From: Antrodiella citrinella
Lineage: Eukaryota; Basidiomycota; Agaricomycetes; Polyporales; Steccherinaceae
DNA length: 64,000 bases
Direction of reading: 5' to 3'
NCBI GenBank assembly: GCA_004802725.1
Contig: SGPM01000076.1
Location: forward strand, 28,604-92,603
The position numbers were made by a program, and so were the translations under genes. The notes under the pieces were generated by a model. It was not told the DNA's origin. It saw only the letters and a program-made list of their open reading frames with translations, and ran no database searches. Positions 13,501-24,770 of this stretch are shown one piece after another. Positions within the stretch are counted from its first letter, which is position 1. Every line of letters begins with the position of its first letter.

Positions 13501-14168
13501 AACAGAGGAATCTAGTCCAACAGACGCGAGATATCTATCTTCAGGAGACCAAGCTAGGTCCGTGACATCTGTATAACAACTTTCAAACAAGAGGGAACGG
13601 CAGAAAGGAGAGACACGTACCACTGTCATGTCCCGGAAGGCGCTTTAGCGGTTTCCATCCCTCAACATTCACCTCGTCTGACCCCCACACTTTCCCCTTT
13701 GCGGTTCTGGAGAGACATTTCCTAAATTAGAGAACCCCCACGAACATTCCACGCAATGTAAAACTCACGGATCCAAGTCCCAAATCATCACAATAGAGTC
13801 GTCGCTGCCACTCGCAAGCCACCGCCCCGAATGCGCCCATCTCACCGTCAGCACTGGCCCCGTGTGCATAGTCAAAGTGCATAGCGACTTCGGTGGTCGT
13901 CCGGAGAGTTCTGAAGCATGGTTGATGATAGGTTTGGTGCTCCATATACGCACTTTGGCGTCGATTCCGCCGGTGGCTATGCGTGAGCCGTCGGGGTGGA
14001 CGTGACAGGTGTAGATGACGGGTCGTTTGGTTTCGTCCCGGCTTGAAGAGGAGTCTATGAAAGAGCAACAACAATGGGATGAGACGTGCTAATGAGACGG
14101 GTAGAGCAAGGAAAGAATTCCGTACCTCGGTCTCTATGGATGACCCAAGCGGGTTTCGTGAACCTCAT
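10600..14168 (-). CDS. HIR1: Hir1/HIRA histone H3-H4 chaperone, WD40 protein
   Basis: A HIRA-family replication-independent nucleosome assembly factor of roughly 900-1,000 residues. It starts at ATG 14168 with '[15 protein letters not shown]', the very conserved N-terminus. WD40 repeats follow: '[19 protein letters not shown]', '[20 protein letters not shown]', '[19 protein letters not shown]', '[19 protein letters not shown]' and 'GADDRSVSVWQTK'. The centre (about 11.8-12.5 kb) is low-complexity, rich in Ser/Pro/Gln, with a '[10 protein letters not shown]' stretch, as in the HIRA B-domain region. The C-terminal HIRA domain includes '[20 protein letters not shown]', '[20 protein letters not shown]' and '[20 protein letters not shown]'. 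Two last introns then lead to '[20 protein letters not shown]' and the stop at 10600-10602. It appears intact. Confidence 0.92.
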
Positions 14169-14576
14169 GTTGTGGCACTATCGGAACGAATTCACGGGGA
14201 ATGTATGATTATAGTGAGAAGAGTCTATGGCAAGACATAGCCCTGGGATCCTTGGGAGTTGGAGAGAGACAATCACGAGAAACTCAAATAGCCTCTTACA
14301 AGATGCGGTTCACCAAAGTGCATTTGCCGATCACTCTGACACGGACGACCGCATTTGGAAGGTGTTCAAGTTCATAGGTGGTCGAGTTTTATACGATTGT
14401 TTCTGGTTTGGATATACTACGATGTACAAGTCCATGCAGAATGATGCAAATGTCCGTCTATGAATGTCTATAGGTGACCAGCACCTATTATGATGATGTG
14501 GGTATGATGATGCAGGTGGAAATGTCCTTTGGTAACAAGCATCGCATATGATGGTATAGGATAAAATGGTGTAGAT
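14169..14576. other. Intergenic between HIR1 start and RING-gene stop
   Basis: These 408 bp hold the HIR1 promoter side and the 3' flank of the RING gene. The 3' flank (14480-14575) is rich in imperfect 'gatgatg' and 'tgtcctttggtaacaagc' segments. I see no gene here; the open frame at 14227-14463 has no recognisable motif. Confidence 0.5.
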
Positions 14577-15996
14577 TCAGTAGCTCAGGTATAGTCTCCT
14601 GAGCTGTCTGTGTCCAGCCGGCCTACGGCAGACAGGGCACAACGTCTTCCTGTCCAATGCGGTATTGATGCATCTGAAGGAAAGAGGTAAGTCGCTGCGG
14701 AATAACCACAATCCGATTTAGACTTACGGAGTGCAGAAGACGTGGCCGCAGCGGGTAGCACTGGTCTCCTTCGGTGCCTCAAGGCACAGAGGGCAGCAAA
14801 AGAGGGTCACCGACGGGGGGATCCCGCCGCGAGAGGCATCCTCTGGAGGAGATGCAGCCCCGGAGGAGGAGGAGGAGGAGGAGGAGGAGGAAGAGGAGGA
14901 AGAAGAAGAAGAGGAGGAGGAAGAGGCGCTCCCGGTTGCCATATGAGAGACTTGGCTGATGCCAGTGACACCGCTCTCCTCGCTCCTTGCGCTATCCGCG
15001 CTGATATTACTGTCTCCGCTGCCGGCACGAGGCCTGGCGTAGTCGGCATATGGGATGGGTTCGTCGCCGACAAATGGGTAGTTCGTGGTCGTTCTACCAT
15101 TGTAAACGGCGCGGTGACTGGGATAATATGAATGAGGGTGAGTAGCTTCGCGAGTGCTTCGGTAGAAGGAGGGGGCGCTGTCTCCGTTGCCTACACGGGA
15201 ACTGGCGCGGTAGGCGGGAGTGGCTGCGCTAGCACGAGTGCTGGAGTAGTATGCAGAAGTGGCTGAACTAGCACGAGGGCTGGAGTAGTAGGCAGGGATG
15301 GAGACACTGTCTCCGCTGTCGCTACGGGGTCTGGTGTGGTACGGAGGAGTGGGAGCAACGTCTGCATTGGCGGCGCGGGGGGTGAAATGATAGGATGGCG
15401 GAGTGGGAGCGTAGCTGTTGTAATCATCCGACTCGACATCCGACACGTCGTCCTCGTCCCAGTATTCGTCTCCGGCGAGACTCTCGTTATCGCTGGCTGA
15501 GAGATCTTCTGGGTAGCGCTGCCTGCCGAGCACTTCCTCCCATCCGGGTTCGTACTCGTCATCGTTGCCGTCGTCGTCGTCATCGTCGTCGCTGTCATCA
15601 CGATGAACAGCTGCGAACTCGAGGTGCTGAAAAAACAGAGATAAGCATCTTCGTTCGGTATGTGTTCGAACAGAGGAGACTTACAATGAGGAGTCCTCCA
15701 TTGGTGGGGAAGTCGCGCTCGCAGGCGGCGCAGTAGTTGTGTCTAGGAGAAGTCACCCAGTGCTATGAGAAATACAAGGTCCAATAAGCATCAAGTCATG
15801 TGAGCTGTGAAGTCCGAAAAAGACTTACGGTTCTGAGTGAGTTCCTGTTGGCGAATCGCTTATCACACTTGTCACACTTGGGGTGATTGGTAGAGTAGCG
15901 GACATGCTCTGCACGTGCTTCATCCCCAGGGAAGTAGCGATCGCACAGAGAGCAGTAGGTCATGTCGGCGTAGACGATGTTGTTGACAAAAGGCAT
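14577..15996 (-). CDS. C2H2 zinc-finger and C-terminal RING protein, probable E3 ubiquitin ligase
   Basis: Starts at ATG 15996. The first ~80 residues hold cysteine/histidine fingers: 'YCSLCDRYFPGDEARAEHVR', 'KCDKCDKRFANRNSLRTHW' and, after an intron, 'YCAACERDFPTNGGLLIHLE'. A long acidic and then Ser/Tyr/Pro-rich middle follows, with repeated 'AYYSS.RAS' units and a run of about 26 serines. The end is a RING finger: 'CCPLCLEAPKETSATRCGHV', then 'FCTPCINTALDRKTLCPVC' across the last intron (donor 'gtaagt' near 14725), giving the C3HC4 pattern and a stop at 14577-14579. Family knowledge suggests E2-dependent ubiquitin ligation; the substrate is unknown. A TATA-like site (16105-16114) lies about 110 bp upstream of the ATG. 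Confidence 0.85.
14861..14934. repeat. GAG/CTC trinucleotide tract (poly-Ser coding)
   Basis: A nearly pure purine strand built of GGA/AGA triplets, about 74 bp. On the minus strand it encodes the serine run of the RING protein. The plus strand therefore shows spurious Glu- or Arg-rich frames. Length variation between strains is likely for such a tract. Confidence 0.85.
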
Positions 15997-16931
15997 GTTG
16001 GTCAGTCAATGAAACGATGAAGTTCGATGTGCGTGGTTGTGGTTGTGGTGTGATTGTGATGGTGTGAAGTCAAGTTGGTGTTGAACTTGAGTTGTAAATG
16101 GGGGCCTTTATATCTATTTTTTGAGTCTGCATTTTAGTGACGTACATCATGTGGCGGACTGAGAGGAACGGTAGGGAGGATGGGAGGATTGCACTCCGCC
16201 CATCCTTCCGACGTCCTTTTACGGGCTTACACGTCGGTGCGCTGCGGTACTTGCTCCGCTCATTGCTATTTCCGTTATCCGCTTACAGCATGCAGGCCCG
16301 GATCTGCCAGTAGGAAGATGTTACACATCTGTCCTTCCCAGAGAATGATGTTAGTATTACTGAGTGCTGCGCGATACACACATATCATTCAAGTTTGATA
16401 ATGATTGTCTTTGAGATACTACAGCGTATCCACGATCTGGCAAGAGACGAGACGAGTTTAGCGTTACGGTTTGAATCAAAATGGTGCCTTGGCCTACCAG
16501 AATTGTGCCGGGAACCGTACATCCGACAAATGTCCTGGGGTGACTTCCTGAATTCAAAGCAGATGAGGTCGTGAATCCAGTTGCGACGATACGACTGGCG
16601 CCTCGATGCGTCTCTCAAAGACTTGGACACGACTGTGATGCCTGACTATTACAACGACTTTATCGACATCAAAGAGGCTGGAAATAAGATGTCATTCCGG
16701 GGAGGTCCGTGCGTGCAGATAAGTGAAAAAGCGGCGACAGGGCCAGCGACTTGACAACACGCTCGCAGCGAGACTCAGACTCGTGCGCGCGAACACAAGC
16801 GGACTTTGAAGCACCCAACACATCTCCCATATAACCACCATTTGCCCCTCATTTTGTTTCCCCCCCCCTTCCTCTTTTCTTCCACATCCCCGCCTTTTGC
16901 CCTCGTCCCCTCCGCAGCACCCGGCAGCACA
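15997..16931. other. Intergenic with two promoters
   Basis: This 935 bp stretch separates the minus-strand RING gene from the plus-strand PARP-finger gene. It holds the TATA-like site at 16105-16114 (minus) and a strong pyrimidine tract at about 16835-16910 just upstream of ATG 16932, typical of highly expressed fungal genes. Short open frames at 16357-16630 (minus) show no known motif. Confidence 0.5.
16105..16114 (-). promoter_or_regulatory. TATA-like box of the RING gene
   Basis: Minus strand reads GATATAAAGG about 110 bp upstream of ATG 15996. The spacing suits a fungal core promoter. Confidence 0.45.
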
Positions 16932-18718
16932 ATGTCTGACTCCGAAGAAGTTAGCAAAAAGAGCGGATATCGTCTCGAGTACTCCAATGGGCGCGCAAAA
17001 TGCAAAGGTGCGCGGACGGACTGCCTCGCTGCGGCGCCCTGGTGTTCCCATCGTCTCATGCTGACTCTCGCGTTTTCCGCGTTTCTCTTTGTCTCGCAGG
17101 CCCCAAGCCCTGTGCAGGTGAATACTCAGAGTACCAACCCGATGGTTTTATGATCCTAATGTGTTGCCAAAGGATCCAAGATTGACAAGGGCCAGATACG
17201 TGTCGGATCCCTTGTGGACTTCAGAGGGAACACATCCTAGTACGTCTCCTGTCTGCGGGCACTTTACATCCCTATTCCTTATCATTTTTGACCATGTTGG
17301 TTTTCCACCTGACGCAACATGGTCATGTTCCTGTTTCGTTTCACCCCGTTTCGTCACAAATATAGCTGACTGATCCTCCTTAATAACAGCGCATGGCGTC
17401 ACTGGGGCTGCACAACTGCCAAGATTTTCGAGAACATGAAAAAGTCTTTTGACGAGGCTGACGAACTNGACGGCTTCGAGGAGCTGAANGACGGCGACAA
17501 GGAGAAGGTCCGTGCAGCATGGACCGCAGGTCATGTCGCCGATGAGGACATCCCTGCGACGGCACGCAAAGCGGATGGCGACAACGAGGAGGAAGAAGAC
17601 GAAGAAGAAGAAGAAGAAGAGGCGAAGCCAAAGAAGGCTGCCGGAAAGAAGACTGCAGCAAAGAAGGCGGAGCCTACATCAACTGTCTTCAAGTTTGAAT
17701 ATGCAGGAAGCGCAAGAGCCAAGTGCAAAGGCGCGTTTCAACCCTTTTCTCGAGGTNACACGTATACNAANAGTGTGTGTATAGAGTGCAGNGAGACCAT
17801 TGGCAAGGGTTTTTTCAGACTCGGCCACGAAGTTGACTTCCGCGGCAACAAGACTTTGTATGTCTGTTCAATGNCTCTTTCGGTTCGCTCGCTAACGGAC
17901 CCTCACTAGCGCATGGCAACACTTTGGCTGCACTCCTACAACNCGTGTCGCTCAGCTAGTCCAAGCTTACGATGAAGCCTCGGCCGTTGAAGGATTCAGC
18001 ACGCTCCAGGATGGCGATAAGGAGAAGGTCCAGCGCGCTTGGGACGCAGGCGCCATCCCAGAAGATGACAAGGGTCCCGGTGAGCCCATTGAGATCGCCA
18101 AAAAGAAGGCAGNACCTCGGAAGAAAAAAGACGATGACGACGAGGACCGACCCAAGAAGAAGGCCAGGAAAGCCAAGGTCANCTCTCCCTCCCGAAGTCT
18201 GAAATGCAANNGCTCATTCCTTTATCCTTTGTAGGCTGACGATGATGAGGATGAGGACATGGAGGAGGAGAAGCCCAAGCCTAAGCGTGCGCCCGCAAAG
18301 AAAGCCGCTGAGAAAAAGGAGGCACCTGCCAAGAAGCGCGCTCCACGAAAGAAGAAGGTCGAGGAGGAAGACGAAGAGGACGCTGAGGACTTCGGCGATG
18401 AGCTTGCCAACGTCAGCGGAGACGATGAAGATGAGGCAGAGCCGTCCGAGGACGAGGCTCCCAAGAAGCGCAAGGTCAGTTCTNTAATGGCTGTTTTACG
18501 AAGCACCGTNTGCTGAAAAGATGCTCTAGCGTGCACCAGCGAAAGCTTCTTCGTCGAAGGTTGCAGAGAAACCTGCATCCAAGGCTACTGCAAAGCCCGC
18601 GTCGAAGTCCACCAAGCCCCCCTCAAAGAAAGCTGCCGCCAAGCCTGCATCGTCCCGAGGCAGTCGCTCAAAGAAGCCAGTCGACGAGGACATCGATGAG
18701 GAGGACGACGACGAGTGA
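16932..18718 (+). CDS. Nuclear protein with two PARP-type zinc fingers and basic/acidic tail
   Basis: Starts at ATG 16932 ('MSDSEEVSKKSGYRLEYSNG'). The first PARP-type finger is assembled over short exons: 'RAKCKGPKPCAGSKIDKGQI', then 'RVGSLVDFRGN', then 'AWRHWGCTT'. A second copy follows near 17690-17990: 'FKFEYAGSARAKCKG', a damaged stretch with Ns, 'CIEC..TIGKGFFRLGHEVD' and 'AWQHFGCTPTTRVAQLVQAY'. Each finger is followed by a matching 'DGDKEKV..AW.AG' helix. The C-terminal half is Lys/Ala/Glu/Asp-rich, like histone H1 or AT-hook tails. PARP-type fingers bind DNA strand breaks and nicks, and no catalytic ADP-ribosyltransferase domain is present. About 450 residues. Several N bases fall inside the coding sequence, so exon ends around 17750-17800 are uncertain. 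Confidence 0.82.
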
Positions 18719-19268
18719 GCGCATCACGTCGCTGCCTCACTCTANTCTCCCAAAATCCCCTGCTGTGATTAGTNTTGGGTGGAACTTGTTACTGTTGGTC
18801 CGGAAGGTGCTTTTACTGTCTATCGTGTCTGCGTTTTCNCCATTGCAATTTGCTTTCTAGTCGTTGTGTTCGAAGTGGACTTGCTTCACGTTGTCTCGAG
18901 TTCACTGTAATGCCTTGTATAATACGACACTGTTAGTATTGAGTCGAATGAATTTGATCAGTAGTTTTTGCGCNTTTCGTGGTGCTTCNCGTCCCACATC
19001 CGTTGAAGCTTAAGCTTGAAGCTTTGAAGCTCAAGTTGAAGCAGTCANTTGTATTCGACGAATCGCTCCAGGGAGGAATAGACTTGATTCCGCTGTTGAA
19101 GATTCCAGGTGGGCCATGACGAGCGGACGAAGGACACTGTTCATTCAGCAGTGCTGGTCTGACCTTGAATTTCCTTCCGGTATACGCAAGCATAAAACNT
19201 ATGGGAGTGCGATGCAATCATGTGGCAGAGTGATACAGGAATGATAACATGGTAGTTGATTACAAGAC
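18719..19268. other. Intergenic between convergent genes
   Basis: A 550 bp gap between the stop of the PARP-finger gene and the stop of the minus-strand eS26 gene. It carries several Ns and a short run of diverged 'aagcttgaagctt'-type repeats near 19005-19045. No gene seen. Confidence 0.5.
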
Positions 19269-19955
19269 TCATGCCTTTGCACCTGCAGCAGTGGTAGCAG
19301 CAGCGGCCTTGGCATCCTCAGCCGCGGCAACAGCAGGGTTGACCTTCTTGCCATCTTTCCACCTGACACGGGGAGGGGGAGCACGGTTGCGACGGCCCAC
19401 ACGCGAGCGAACACGAACAACTGGAGAAAAGGCCTCATTCAGAATTTGTGGGCGTATGTAAAAGATAAGAGGACATACCGTGCGAGTGGATGGCGCACGA
19501 GACGCAGTACGCGATTTTGATGTAGAGCTTAGGGATAACGTACTCTGCAAGCCAGGAAAATTTGGATGAGCTCTCTCGTAGATAGATGGCAGGGTGTGTA
19601 GGAACGCACCGGGGTAGACAGAGGCCTCGCTGATATCACGAACAGCAGCGCTCTCGACCATGTTCCTCACAGTGAAACGCTTGATGGCCTTGTCCTTTCC
19701 AACGCAACGACTGCAGTTTGAGCAGCGGACGAAGGTGACATGACCGCGTCCCTTCTTGTTACGGCCGTGATTCCTTCTCTTTGTGGTCTACAGGAGGGGA
19801 GCACAGAAAGTCAGAGTCAGAACCCAGCACGGGAGCGGCGCGTGTCATCCAAAGTGAAAGCCGGCCATCCATTGAAAACGGAGTGGAACACCGAGTTGAT
19901 AATGCGAGAATCGGACGGGTGGGATGTGTATGAACGTTGCAGCGATGCTCACCAT
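19269..19955 (-). CDS. RPS26: 40S ribosomal protein eS26
   Basis: Cytosolic small-subunit ribosomal protein eS26, which sits at the mRNA exit site. The first exon is only the ATG at 19953-19955 followed by a gtgagc donor. The next exon begins '[20 protein letters not shown]', then '[20 protein letters not shown]', '[20 protein letters not shown]', '[20 protein letters not shown]' and '[20 protein letters not shown]'. The zinc-ligand cysteine pairs CxxC are both present. The C-terminal tail is an alanine/lysine-rich extension ending 'TTAAGAKA', which makes the protein about 130 residues, slightly longer than the usual 115-120. An intron carrying the initiator codon alone on exon 1 is common in fungal ribosomal protein genes. 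Confidence 0.93.
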
Positions 19956-20412
19956 GATGGGTAGTGTCGGGTGTCTTGAGGATGTGCGTGTCGAGCCCGA
20001 CGACGGTCTTGATGTTGCTCTTGGGCGCTCGCGCGGCCGAGACTAGACCAGCCTGCCCTTAACTAAACAGTCACGTGCACGCTGCCCAAGGGACAATAGC
20101 CTTTGCACCTGCTTGTTTTCTTGGTCCTTGTCGTCCATTGTTATCTCTTCCCGAACGTACAAACAACCCATGATAGGCCTTTGTCTCTTTGGTATGGCAA
20201 CGGTGAAATTACTTCCTAAGCGAAGCGATTCGGATATGTATATAAGGCCTTAGGTACCTGCAATAAAGCGACGCATCTCTCTTGCTTTCTCGGTCACCGA
20301 CTTCTCAGTCAGAGCCTTCTTCATTTCTGAGCCTGGAGCTCCTGCATAGTATCGCATACTCTTTCAGCTTCCCCTTTACTCACTGGCTTTGAGAAATTAC
20401 CATCCTGTCACT
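19956..20412. other. Intergenic, divergent promoters of eS26 and a secreted protein
   Basis: 457 bp upstream of both genes. On the plus strand a TATA box lies at 20239-20245. A CT-rich stretch follows at about 20275-20330, a normal transcription-start context. A 32-codon minus-strand frame near 20050-20140 is not supported as a gene. Confidence 0.5.
20239..20245 (+). promoter_or_regulatory. TATA box of the secreted-protein gene
   Basis: TATATAA, about 170 bp upstream of ATG 20413, followed by a pyrimidine-rich region suited to transcription initiation. Confidence 0.5.
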
Positions 20413-21412
20413 ATGTTCACCTCCACAATTTTCCTGTGGCTCGCGTGTGCCACTTCTGCCGCGCTGGGAGCACCGGCTCTTAACAATTCCACGCTCTTTC
20501 AAAACGGTCTGGATGCTCAGGCGTTGAACGCAGAGTTTGCGACCATCTCTGCGAAAGATGCTTGCAACAGTGTGTAACCTGTCATTCTTTCTTCCGACCG
20601 AGACTAATGTGTGGGTAGGTGGCCAGATGGCTTGTATTGACGGATCCCCGGCGCTGTGTCAATTTGGAGCGTGGCAGTTGCAGAGTTGCTCAGATTCACG
20701 GGAATGCTTTGCTTTGCCTTTGGTCAAGGGCAGTGGAACCGTGCGTCGATCATGCTATTGCTAGTATGACTTCCGTTCCTTATGCCGCTCATAGGCTATC
20801 AGCTGCACGAGCTATGCGAATGCACTCTCGTTGATTGCGGCCACTGGCGCGACCGGTGGCCTTACACCCGCCGGTGGCAATAGCACCACTGTCCCACTAC
20901 CCACCATGACTGCTGCCGCAGTACCTTCTTCTGTCCAAAGCAGTGGTTCGTTCCTAGCGAGTAGTACTTCGTCCTTGTCGCCCGCGGTGTCTTTTTCTTC
21001 AATTCCTCCCATAGCCACTGCTTCCGGTCAATCCAACGGCAGTCAGGTCGTAACGGTCACAGTTACTGTATCAACTTCATCCACCTCGACGCCTACCGTT
21101 ATTACCCTTCCTCCTGTGACTACAACCCTTAGCCCAGCCGAAGCCTCTCAGATCCTTTCCAGTCTGAGTGCCAATGGAGCTTTCACGAATCCCTCTGCTT
21201 CTCCGCCTGCCGTCACCTTTGCTATAGGCACATCAACTCCCACCCCTTCTAGCCTGAGTACTGGTACGCAGAACTCCGCGTTGGCCGACGTCTCTTCGTC
21301 TCCGTCCTCACCCCCCTCCCCGTCGGCTACACTCGTAGGGCTATATCGCCGGGTGGTACTTGGCGCACGCGTTGGAAGTGGGCGTGGACGAAGGGTCCTT
21401 GTGCAATGGTAG
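20413..21412 (+). CDS. Secreted Ser/Thr-rich protein with cysteine-rich N-terminal module
   Basis: ATG 20413 gives a clear signal peptide ('MFTSTIFLWLACATSAALGA'). After an intron (20571-20630) comes a cysteine-rich module, 'ACNSGQMACIDGSPALCQFG' and 'CSDSRECFALPLVKGSGT'. The 'CFALPL' motif recurs in many basidiomycete secreted proteins and resembles small carbohydrate-binding modules. After a second intron ('SCTSYANALSLIAATGATGG'), the remaining two thirds is Ser/Thr/Pro-rich and probably O-glycosylated, a typical wall-anchored layout. The expected C-terminal hydrophobic GPI signal is missing. Instead the frame ends in a basic tail ('YRRVVLGARVGSGRGRR'), so either the anchor was lost or the last exon boundary is different (an acceptor TAG at 21325-21335 opens another frame). 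The function is unknown. Confidence 0.75.
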
Positions 21413-21615
21413 AGTCTGATAGTATTTGCATAGATTACGACACATTTCTCTTGTAGCTTTATCTTTTTTTCTTCATAGGTTTCACATCTGCATAGTCGTA
21501 GAAGTCACGCATGTCTTGGTGTCTTTCTGAATACAGGTACTTCGTTGAATGATCGTCGCCGTAGTTGTTGAACTGTGGAAAATCGAAACTCATCAGTAGA
21601 TTCAGTCCTATAGTT

Positions 21616-21768
21616 ACTACTATATCTCACGGTATCTTCGGAACCACCACAAGTTGGTAAAATGGGCTCCTAAGCCAATGAGGAGCCAGGATTTCTCGAT
21701 CAGCGGTTGAATTTTGGCTGGGGATCCGAACTTCTGGTGGTTACGAAGATACGATGGGATATAGTAGT
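21616..21768. repeat. Imperfect inverted repeat (40-bp arms, hairpin)
   Basis: The arm at 21616-21655 matches the reverse complement of 21729-21768 at 35 of 40 positions, with a 73-nt spacer. Transcribed, it would fold into a long stem. It lies in the 726-bp gap between the secreted-protein gene (stop 21412) and the MFS gene (start 22139). The rest of that gap shows no gene. It could be a MITE remnant or a small-RNA-type hairpin. Confidence 0.8.
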
Positions 21769-22138
21769 GCTTTTTCTGAGATTTTCGATATGCGCCGGGA
21801 CTCGGGAGGAGACCACGGGATGATGTAGGAGTCTCTGGTGGCATTCAATGGAGTAATTACGGTTCGTGTTTTTAGATCGCGTTCTTTCTTGCTCTCAGAT
21901 CTCAGGCTCACAACAAAAATGGCACCTGGCGTGTGCCCTTGCCCCATTGGGTGTCACAAAACATACAAGAAAAGTTCTTCGAATGGGCGTTGGTTTCCCA
22001 AGCGTGACTTAGCAGCGGCGGGAACAGGTATATAGTATCCAGGACCCGTGGATCCTTGGGTCGCAGGGTTCGTCCTTGTCCCAGTCCCTCCCAGTATTTC
22101 CGTCCGCGTGTGCCCTCGCCGGTAGCCTTCAATCTTCA

Positions 22139-24770
22139 ATGTCGGAACCCAAACCAGTTCCAACGGACAGTGTCCATGATAACGACTCTACGAAGAAGGA
22201 AACGCCAAGCGAAGAGCAAGTCGCGGTTTCTGGCGTCCCAAGCGCCCTTGATCTTACCTCGTACCACGAACATAATGCAGGACGATTGGTGATAGATCCT
22301 GAGTGAGTTTTCTTCCTTTCTTCACCCAGCCCTGCAAGCGTAACACTAGTTTTGCAATAGAGAAGCAAAGATCGAGTTTGGTGAATCAGTCGCGCAGAAA
22401 CTGAAGTTGACCAAGGACGGGAAGACAGTACTGTGGCCGCAACCTGCTGACGACCCAGAAGATCCGCAGAACGTCAGTGGGTCACCGTTCCGTGGAACTC
22501 AATCACGCTGCTCACCAACTGCTCACACTTCTTTCTTACAGTGGTCTGATTTTCGCAAGCATGTACAGCTCGTGATCGTCACGTTGGCTGCTATAATTCC
22601 AGATTTTGACTCAGGTATTGGTATGTTGTCATATTCCATGACACAAGTCAATGGGCGAAAACCGACATGCGTGTTTTCCAGGTATCGCGTCCATCTTTGC
22701 TCTTGCCCAGCAGTATGATACGACGACCGGTGTCATCAATAACCTCACATCTAAGTAAGTCCGTTTGCAACTCTAATGTGCGACCCTGCAGTTGACGTCT
22801 GTGGTAAAGTTGGAGTATCTTCCTTCTAGGATGGGGTGGAATTTTCGCCGTCATGCTCATGCGTAAATATGGTCGACTTCCAGTCCTGTTCTGGTCACAG
22901 GTATAATTTTTGGCGTTCAAGAGTCCGTGGCGAAACATGAGCTCAAGTACCCATATTTCAGCTACTCGCAATGGGCTTCCTCATCGGTTGCACGTTTGCT
23001 CCAAATTTGAAGACATTCACAGGTCAGTGATCCATTTTGTGACGATGATTGTAGAGACCTGAACGTTTCCATAGCAATGCGATGCTTGAACGCATTCTTC
23101 GCGTGAGTCACACGACATCGTTTTTCTAGTTTCCAATCATTGACCGGGCTGTAACATACCAGGACATGTCCCCAAGTCACTGTAAGCCTGAATCATTCTT
23201 CAGCCGGATTACAGAACAGGACTTACTGTCTCTCCAGGGTCTCTTTGTTGTCACGGATCTGTTCCCATTCCATTTGCAAGCCCGAAAGGTCAGTGTATCG
23301 TTGTCATCATCACAAAGTAGTCATGTAGCTCATGGATTTACTAGCTGAATATCTGGACCATGGGCTTCATCATGTCTCCGTTCCTCTCGCCGTTCTTATT
23401 CGGCTTCTTGGTAGCCAGAACGACGTACGCCAGTTGTCCCGAGCTTTCGCATCTCCCATATTGATCACATTCATATGATTTGTACAGTTGGCGATGGGCA
23501 TATGGCATCGGGTCCATGTACAGCGCGGTCGTTCTTGGACTCATCATCCTCTTTGGAGAAGAGACGTGCGTGTTCCTTGGTTTTCATTTGCGCATTCCCG
23601 CTAATGTTGTTATCAGTGTATACGATCGCAAGCTCGTCAACCCAAACCCCATGGGAAATAAAAGCGGCATCCTCGCTCGTATTCAACTTCTCGTCGGCGT
23701 CACTGGCGCACGCATGGCTAAATACCGCTCCAGCTGGAAGCACGTTGTCCTCGGATGCCTCAACATTGTTTGGAGACCACATCTTCTTATGATCTTGTGG
23801 TTCGAAGCGCTGCTTTTTGGTTTCAGTATCGGTATCAACGTAAGTGAAGTCATCGTGGCCTTCAGATTGAGTGCTGAGGCGAGTTTTCAAAGGTCACCAA
23901 TGCTGTCTTCCTGGGGACACCACCACCCGTCGGTTATGGTTTCAGCCAATTCGCCGTCGCAGGTGTATATGGTACTCCAATCGTAAGTCCCAAGTAATGG
24001 TGTCAACAGATACCTTGTGCTAAGTTGTGTCCAAGGTCGCCGTACTGATCGGTGAAATTCTTGGTCGCTACTTCAACGATTGGGTCATGCGCTTCTGCAT
24101 CAGACGAAATAAAGGTGTCTTCGAGGCGGAGAGCCGTCTATGGTATGCATATCCTACTTGTCATCATAAGGGGCCTGCTGACATATTCTACTCAGGACTT
24201 GTTATATCGCACTGCCACTATATATCTGCGGATTCGTGCTCATCGGCGCGGCGCTTCAAAATCATCTGAGTGTTGGAGCTCTGATCATGGGCTGGGGGAT
24301 TGCGGAGGTGGCTACCATGATCAATACTGTGGCTGTTTGTAAGTCTCCGCTCTGTCCAATGATTATGTGTTTCCATACGCTGACTGAAACTTCTAGATGC
24401 GTATTGTAATGATTGCTTCCCCCAAGCGCAGGTGAGTATCAACGCGCTATGTCTTGTGACTATTGGACTCACCTTATATGTAGGGCGAGATCTCCGCACT
24501 GGTCAATCTTGCGCGAACGCTTGGCGGATTCAGTGTGGCGTACTTCCAAGTTCCATGGGCGACCAAGAATGGTGCCCTGCAAACGTTTGGCGTTGAGTCC
24601 GCTATCGTCGCGGGACTGTTCCTCTTGGTCGTTCCTGCCTTGCAGCTGACCGGCAGATCCTTACGAGTAAGTGCACACGCACGCTTCAGTTCGGGAGCTT
24701 TGACTCACGCCACCTGCCCTAGTCTCGTTTCTCTTTCTAGATATCCTGTTGGCTTGATGATATCCTGTAA
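22139..24770 (+). CDS. MFS transporter (DHA1-like)
   Basis: A multi-exon gene for a plasma-membrane major facilitator transporter of about 550-600 residues. It starts 'MSEPKPVPTDSVHDNDSTKK'. A hydrophilic N-terminus ends in 'DDPEDPQNWSDFRKHVQL', a signature of fungal drug/H+ antiporter-type MFS proteins, where the membrane part begins. Membrane segments include 'IASIFALAQQYDTT', 'MRKYGRLPVLFWSQLLAMGF' (the loop 2-3 motif with R-x-GR), 'NAFFATCPQVTGLFVVTDLF', 'WRWAYGIGSMYSAVVLGLII' and, late, 'GEISALVNLARTLGGFSVAY'. The last exon is short ('ISCWLDDIL') and ends at 24768-24770. No cluster partner is seen; the substrate cannot be assigned. Confidence 0.85.

Noticed and set aside
14742..15131. 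Plus-strand Gly/Arg-rich frames with a poly-Gly run
   Set aside because: Antisense reading of the poly-serine tract of the RING protein.
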